Source of the DNA: Candidatus Cloacimonadota bacterium
Lineage (GTDB): Bacteria > Cloacimonadota > Cloacimonadia > Cloacimonadales > WRIO01
Reading direction: 5' to 3'
Assembly (NCBI GenBank): GCA_017998585.1
Contig: JAGOCT010000076.1
Location: forward strand, 1-7,768
Length of the DNA stretch: 7,768 nt
The notes under the pieces are model-generated. The model made no database searches. It had not been told where the DNA came from and saw only the letters and a program-made list of their open reading frames with translations. Made by a program: the position numbers and the translations under genes. Position 1 is the first letter of the stretch; each line of letters begins with the position of its first letter. Below, piece by piece: positions 5,990-7,768 of this stretch.

Positions 5990-7198
5990 ATGTTTAAAAT
6001 TAAAGTAAAACAATCTATCAAATCCATTGATGAGGTTCGCCCTGATCAATGGATTGAGATTGATAGTCCATATTTTAAAAAGGGTGAATACCATTGGGAT
6101 TCAGAACATTTTCTTAATAGTATTCCAATAATCAATTCTCATGATCATCTGATTGGTAACTGGTATCCTCGATCTGGAACAAATGCCCCTTATATCAATT
6201 CGCATATTTGGGTAGAAGATAATAAAACTTCTTCAAGTGTTCAGGAAAGAAATAAGATATGGACCAATGATGGCAGTTTTAATATGATGAGTGGCAATGC
6301 ACCTTTATTAGTTAAATTGGGTGCATTTAAAAACCTTTTTTCAGGTGCTTCTATCGTTCAGGATCATGGTACACAACAAGTTTCAGAATACTATGATATG
6401 TTTCCGATAGAAGTCGTCAGACATTATGGTCAATGTCATTCAATAACACTGGGCAACTGGTGGGGCGGAAACACCCCTGAACAGGAAATGATTAGAACTG
6501 AAGGTAAAATGCCTTTTATCATTCATTTGGCTGAAGGGTTGGATGAAAATACACGTTTAGAGTTTTCAAAGCTAAAAAAGGCAGGATTGCTAAAACAAAA
6601 TACTCTCATCATTCATGGAATATGTCTGACACGTCCAGAATTAGATGATGTAAAGCAAATAGGTGCTTCGATTTGCTGGTGTCCAGGTTCTAATTACTAT
6701 TTGATAGGACAAACACTTGATATTAAATCATGTATGGAAAAAGGGATAAATGTCGTCATTGGAACTGATTCCACTTTGACCGGCAGTATCAATCTGATAG
6801 AAGAAATTCGTTTTGCGCATAAAAAATTCCCTGATATTGATGCTAAAATCCTATATCGAATGGTAACTCATAATGCATATCGGGCAATGTATATCAATGA
6901 CCCTGAGTTAATTGATCCAGCGAAAAACATTCTGATTATGTCAAACAAAAAAGAGTATGCTTTTGATAATATTCTTCATCAAGAAATGGATGATATTCAT
7001 CTGATGGTTCAAAAGGGAATCCCTATATATGGAGACATTTCCTTTATGGAATATATGAATGTCAACGAGAACGACTATTACACCTTTAAAGTGGGTAATA
7101 AGGAGAAATTTGTAATCGGCCATCCGGAAAAGATTACAGCCAAAATAGATGAAATCTTAGGTTATCACAAATCTCTGCCATATCTCCCATGGGAGTAA
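5990..7198 (+). CDS. Metal-dependent amidohydrolase (ATZ/TRZ, cytosine/guanine-deaminase-like superfamily), substrate unknown
   Basis: A 402-residue cytoplasmic enzyme of the amidohydrolase superfamily, which uses a TIM barrel with one or two metal ions to hydrolyse or deaminate small (often nitrogen heterocyclic) molecules. The metal-site pattern is complete: HxH in NSHDHLIG (His51, His53), IIHLAEG (His179, with Glu182 as the HxxE acid), IIHG (His209) and IGTDS (Asp260). CWCPGSN (229-235) matches the CPxSN block of ATZ/TRZ-type deaminases. The flanking N- and C-terminal parts (1-45 and from about 305) would form the usual small beta-sandwich. Family function is established; the substrate here is not visible. 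The ATG follows the etfA TAA with no gap, so the two are cotranscribed and probably coupled; no good Shine-Dalgarno lies at the normal distance. The pairing with an electron-transfer gene is odd. Confidence 0.88.
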   Translation: MFKIKVKQSIKSIDEVRPDQWIEIDSPYFKKGEYHWDSEHFLNSIPIINSHDHLIGNWYPRSGTNAPYINSHIWVEDNKTSSSVQERNKIWTNDGSFNMMSGNAPLLVKLGAFKNLFSGASIVQDHGTQQVSEYYDMFPIEVVRHYGQCHSITLGNWWGGNTPEQEMIRTEGKMPFIIHLAEGLDENTRLEFSKLKKAGLLKQNTLIIHGICLTRPELDDVKQIGASICWCPGSNYYLIGQTLDIKSCMEKGINVVIGTDSTLTGSINLIEEIRFAHKKFPDIDAKILYRMVTHNAYRAMYINDPELIDPAKNILIMSNKKEYAFDNILHQEMDDIHLMVQKGIPIYGDISFMEYMNVNENDYYTFKVGNKEKFVIGHPEKITAKIDEILGYHKSLPYLPWE

Positions 7199-7234
7199 TG
7201 TAACGCAAGCTACTATCTTGTGCTAAGCGGATTT

Positions 7235-7266
7235 GACTTGCAACGGAGCAAAGCGGAGTGCGAGTT
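7235..7266. repeat. Inverted-repeat element with GGAGCRAAGCGG core, copy 2
   Basis: GACTTGCA (7235-7242) can pair with TGCGAGTT (7259-7266), with two G-T pairs. The enclosed GGAGCAAAGCGGAGTGC (7245-7261, overlapping the second arm) matches the copy at 1462-1478 in 15 of 17 bases. Both copies follow the end of a gene in a repeat-rich junction. Confidence 0.5.
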
Positions 7267-7298
7267 AAAAACGCCAAATACTTTCAACATCAAATAAT

Positions 7299-7315
7299 AC
7301 AAGCACCTTGCTTGT
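7299..7315. repeat. Short hairpin of the GCAAGC/GCTTGC family
   Basis: ACAAGCA, loop CCT, TGCTTGT: a perfect 7-base stem with a 3-base loop. It resembles the second hairpin of the 108-base tandem unit (CTACAAGCA-TCC-TGCTTGTAG) and sits 21 bases before queE. Confidence 0.6.
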
Positions 7316-7336
7316 GTCCTTTCAGGAATCAATCAA

Positions 7337-7768
7337 ATGAATATCAATGAAATATTTTTAAGTATTCAGGGTGAATCTAATTTTAGTGGATTACCTTGTA
7401 TTCTCATCCGTTTCTGTGGATGTAATCTGAATTGCTCTTACTGTGATACCCAGTATCATACAGAAATAAATGAAACACTGACACCTCATGAATTATGTGA
7501 GAGAATACAAGCATATAGCCCTGTAAAACTGGTAGAACTAACCGGTGGAGAACCGCTTCTGCAACCTGATCTATCGGTACTGATTTCTCTTTTATATGAT
7601 AGGAAATATCAAATTCTGATTGAAACAAATGGCTCTATAGGTTTGTCTCAGATACCTGATTATGTTCATAAAATCATTGATGTGAAATGCCCTGACAGTG
7701 GGGAAGGGAAATCTTTTCTAAAAGAAAATCTGCTGTACTTTAAGCCGGAAAGAGATAACCTGAAATTT
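7337..7768 (+). CDS. queE: 7-carboxy-7-deazaguanine synthase QueE, 3' end cut by window
   Basis: Radical-SAM enzyme that turns 6-carboxytetrahydropterin into 7-carboxy-7-deazaguanine, a step in making preQ0, queuosine and other deazapurines. The first 144 residues are present and the frame is still open at the window end; family members are usually about 190-250 long. Visible marks are: NEIFLSIQGES near the N-terminus (substrate site), the radical-SAM cluster motif C-x3-C-x2-C as CNLNCSYC (Cys29, 33, 36) followed by DTQY, ELTGGEPLLQ (67-76, SAM binding), LIETNGS (94-100) and DVKCPDSGEG (115-124). The start is supported by AGGA (7324-7327) 9 bases upstream and by the family N-terminus. No other queuosine genes lie within the window, but they may follow. 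It is separated from the amidohydrolase by a repeat-bearing junction, so it is probably a separate transcription unit. Confidence 0.93.
   Translation, partial: MNINEIFLSIQGESNFSGLPCILIRFCGCNLNCSYCDTQYHTEINETLTPHELCERIQAYSPVKLVELTGGEPLLQPDLSVLISLLYDRKYQILIETNGSIGLSQIPDYVHKIIDVKCPDSGEGKSFLKENLLYFKPERDNLKF

Noticed and set aside
7404..7628. 74-codon minus-strand open frame near the window end
   Set aside because: It is the antisense of queE, whose plus-strand frame has clear radical-SAM motifs.

Overview
The window is AT-rich bacterial DNA with tightly packed plus-strand genes. Between the gene groups lie long junctions filled with small GC-rich hairpin repeats. The gene content, the ferredoxin-fused EtfA and the style of the intergenic repeats suggest an uncultured anaerobe, perhaps of the Cloacimonadota / FCB-group type (syntrophic, fermentative). 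That assignment is inference from general impression; nothing in the window proves it. No rRNA, tRNA, CRISPR array or transposase gene is visible.

Layout. 1-553: a small protein of unknown function whose start may lie before the window. 644-1345: a complete YggS/PLPHP-type pyridoxal-phosphate homeostasis protein. 1346-1686: a non-coding junction with four small repeat elements. 1687-3407: two translationally coupled genes, a divergent PlsY-like membrane acyltransferase and a long GNAT-fold protein. 3408-3844: a non-coding junction holding a GC-rich hairpin and a 2.5-copy tandem array of a ~108-base unit, each full unit carrying two hairpins. 3845-4774: an Aur1/PAP2_3-type membrane phosphatase or phosphotransferase. 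4808-5989: EtfA with an N-terminal two-cluster ferredoxin domain, preceded by a good promoter. 5990-7198: a metal-dependent amidohydrolase that starts on the base after the etfA stop. 7199-7336: another repeat-bearing junction. 7337-7768: the 5' part of queE (7-carboxy-7-deazaguanine synthase), cut by the window end.

How the genes may work together. The PlsY-like, GNAT and Aur1-like genes are all membrane-lipid style enzymes, and they sit together once the repeat junction is ignored. An acyltransferase, a possible ceramide-synthase-like N-acyltransferase and an inositol-phosphorylceramide-synthase-like PAP2 protein would make sense as part of a sphingolipid or other unusual polar-lipid pathway. 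This is the most interesting hypothesis here, but it rests on family resemblance and proximity. The EtfA-ferredoxin fusion implies electron transfer linked to an acyl-CoA dehydrogenase or electron-bifurcating complex, yet no etfB lies beside it. YggS and QueE are housekeeping (PLP balance and queuosine/deazapurine synthesis).
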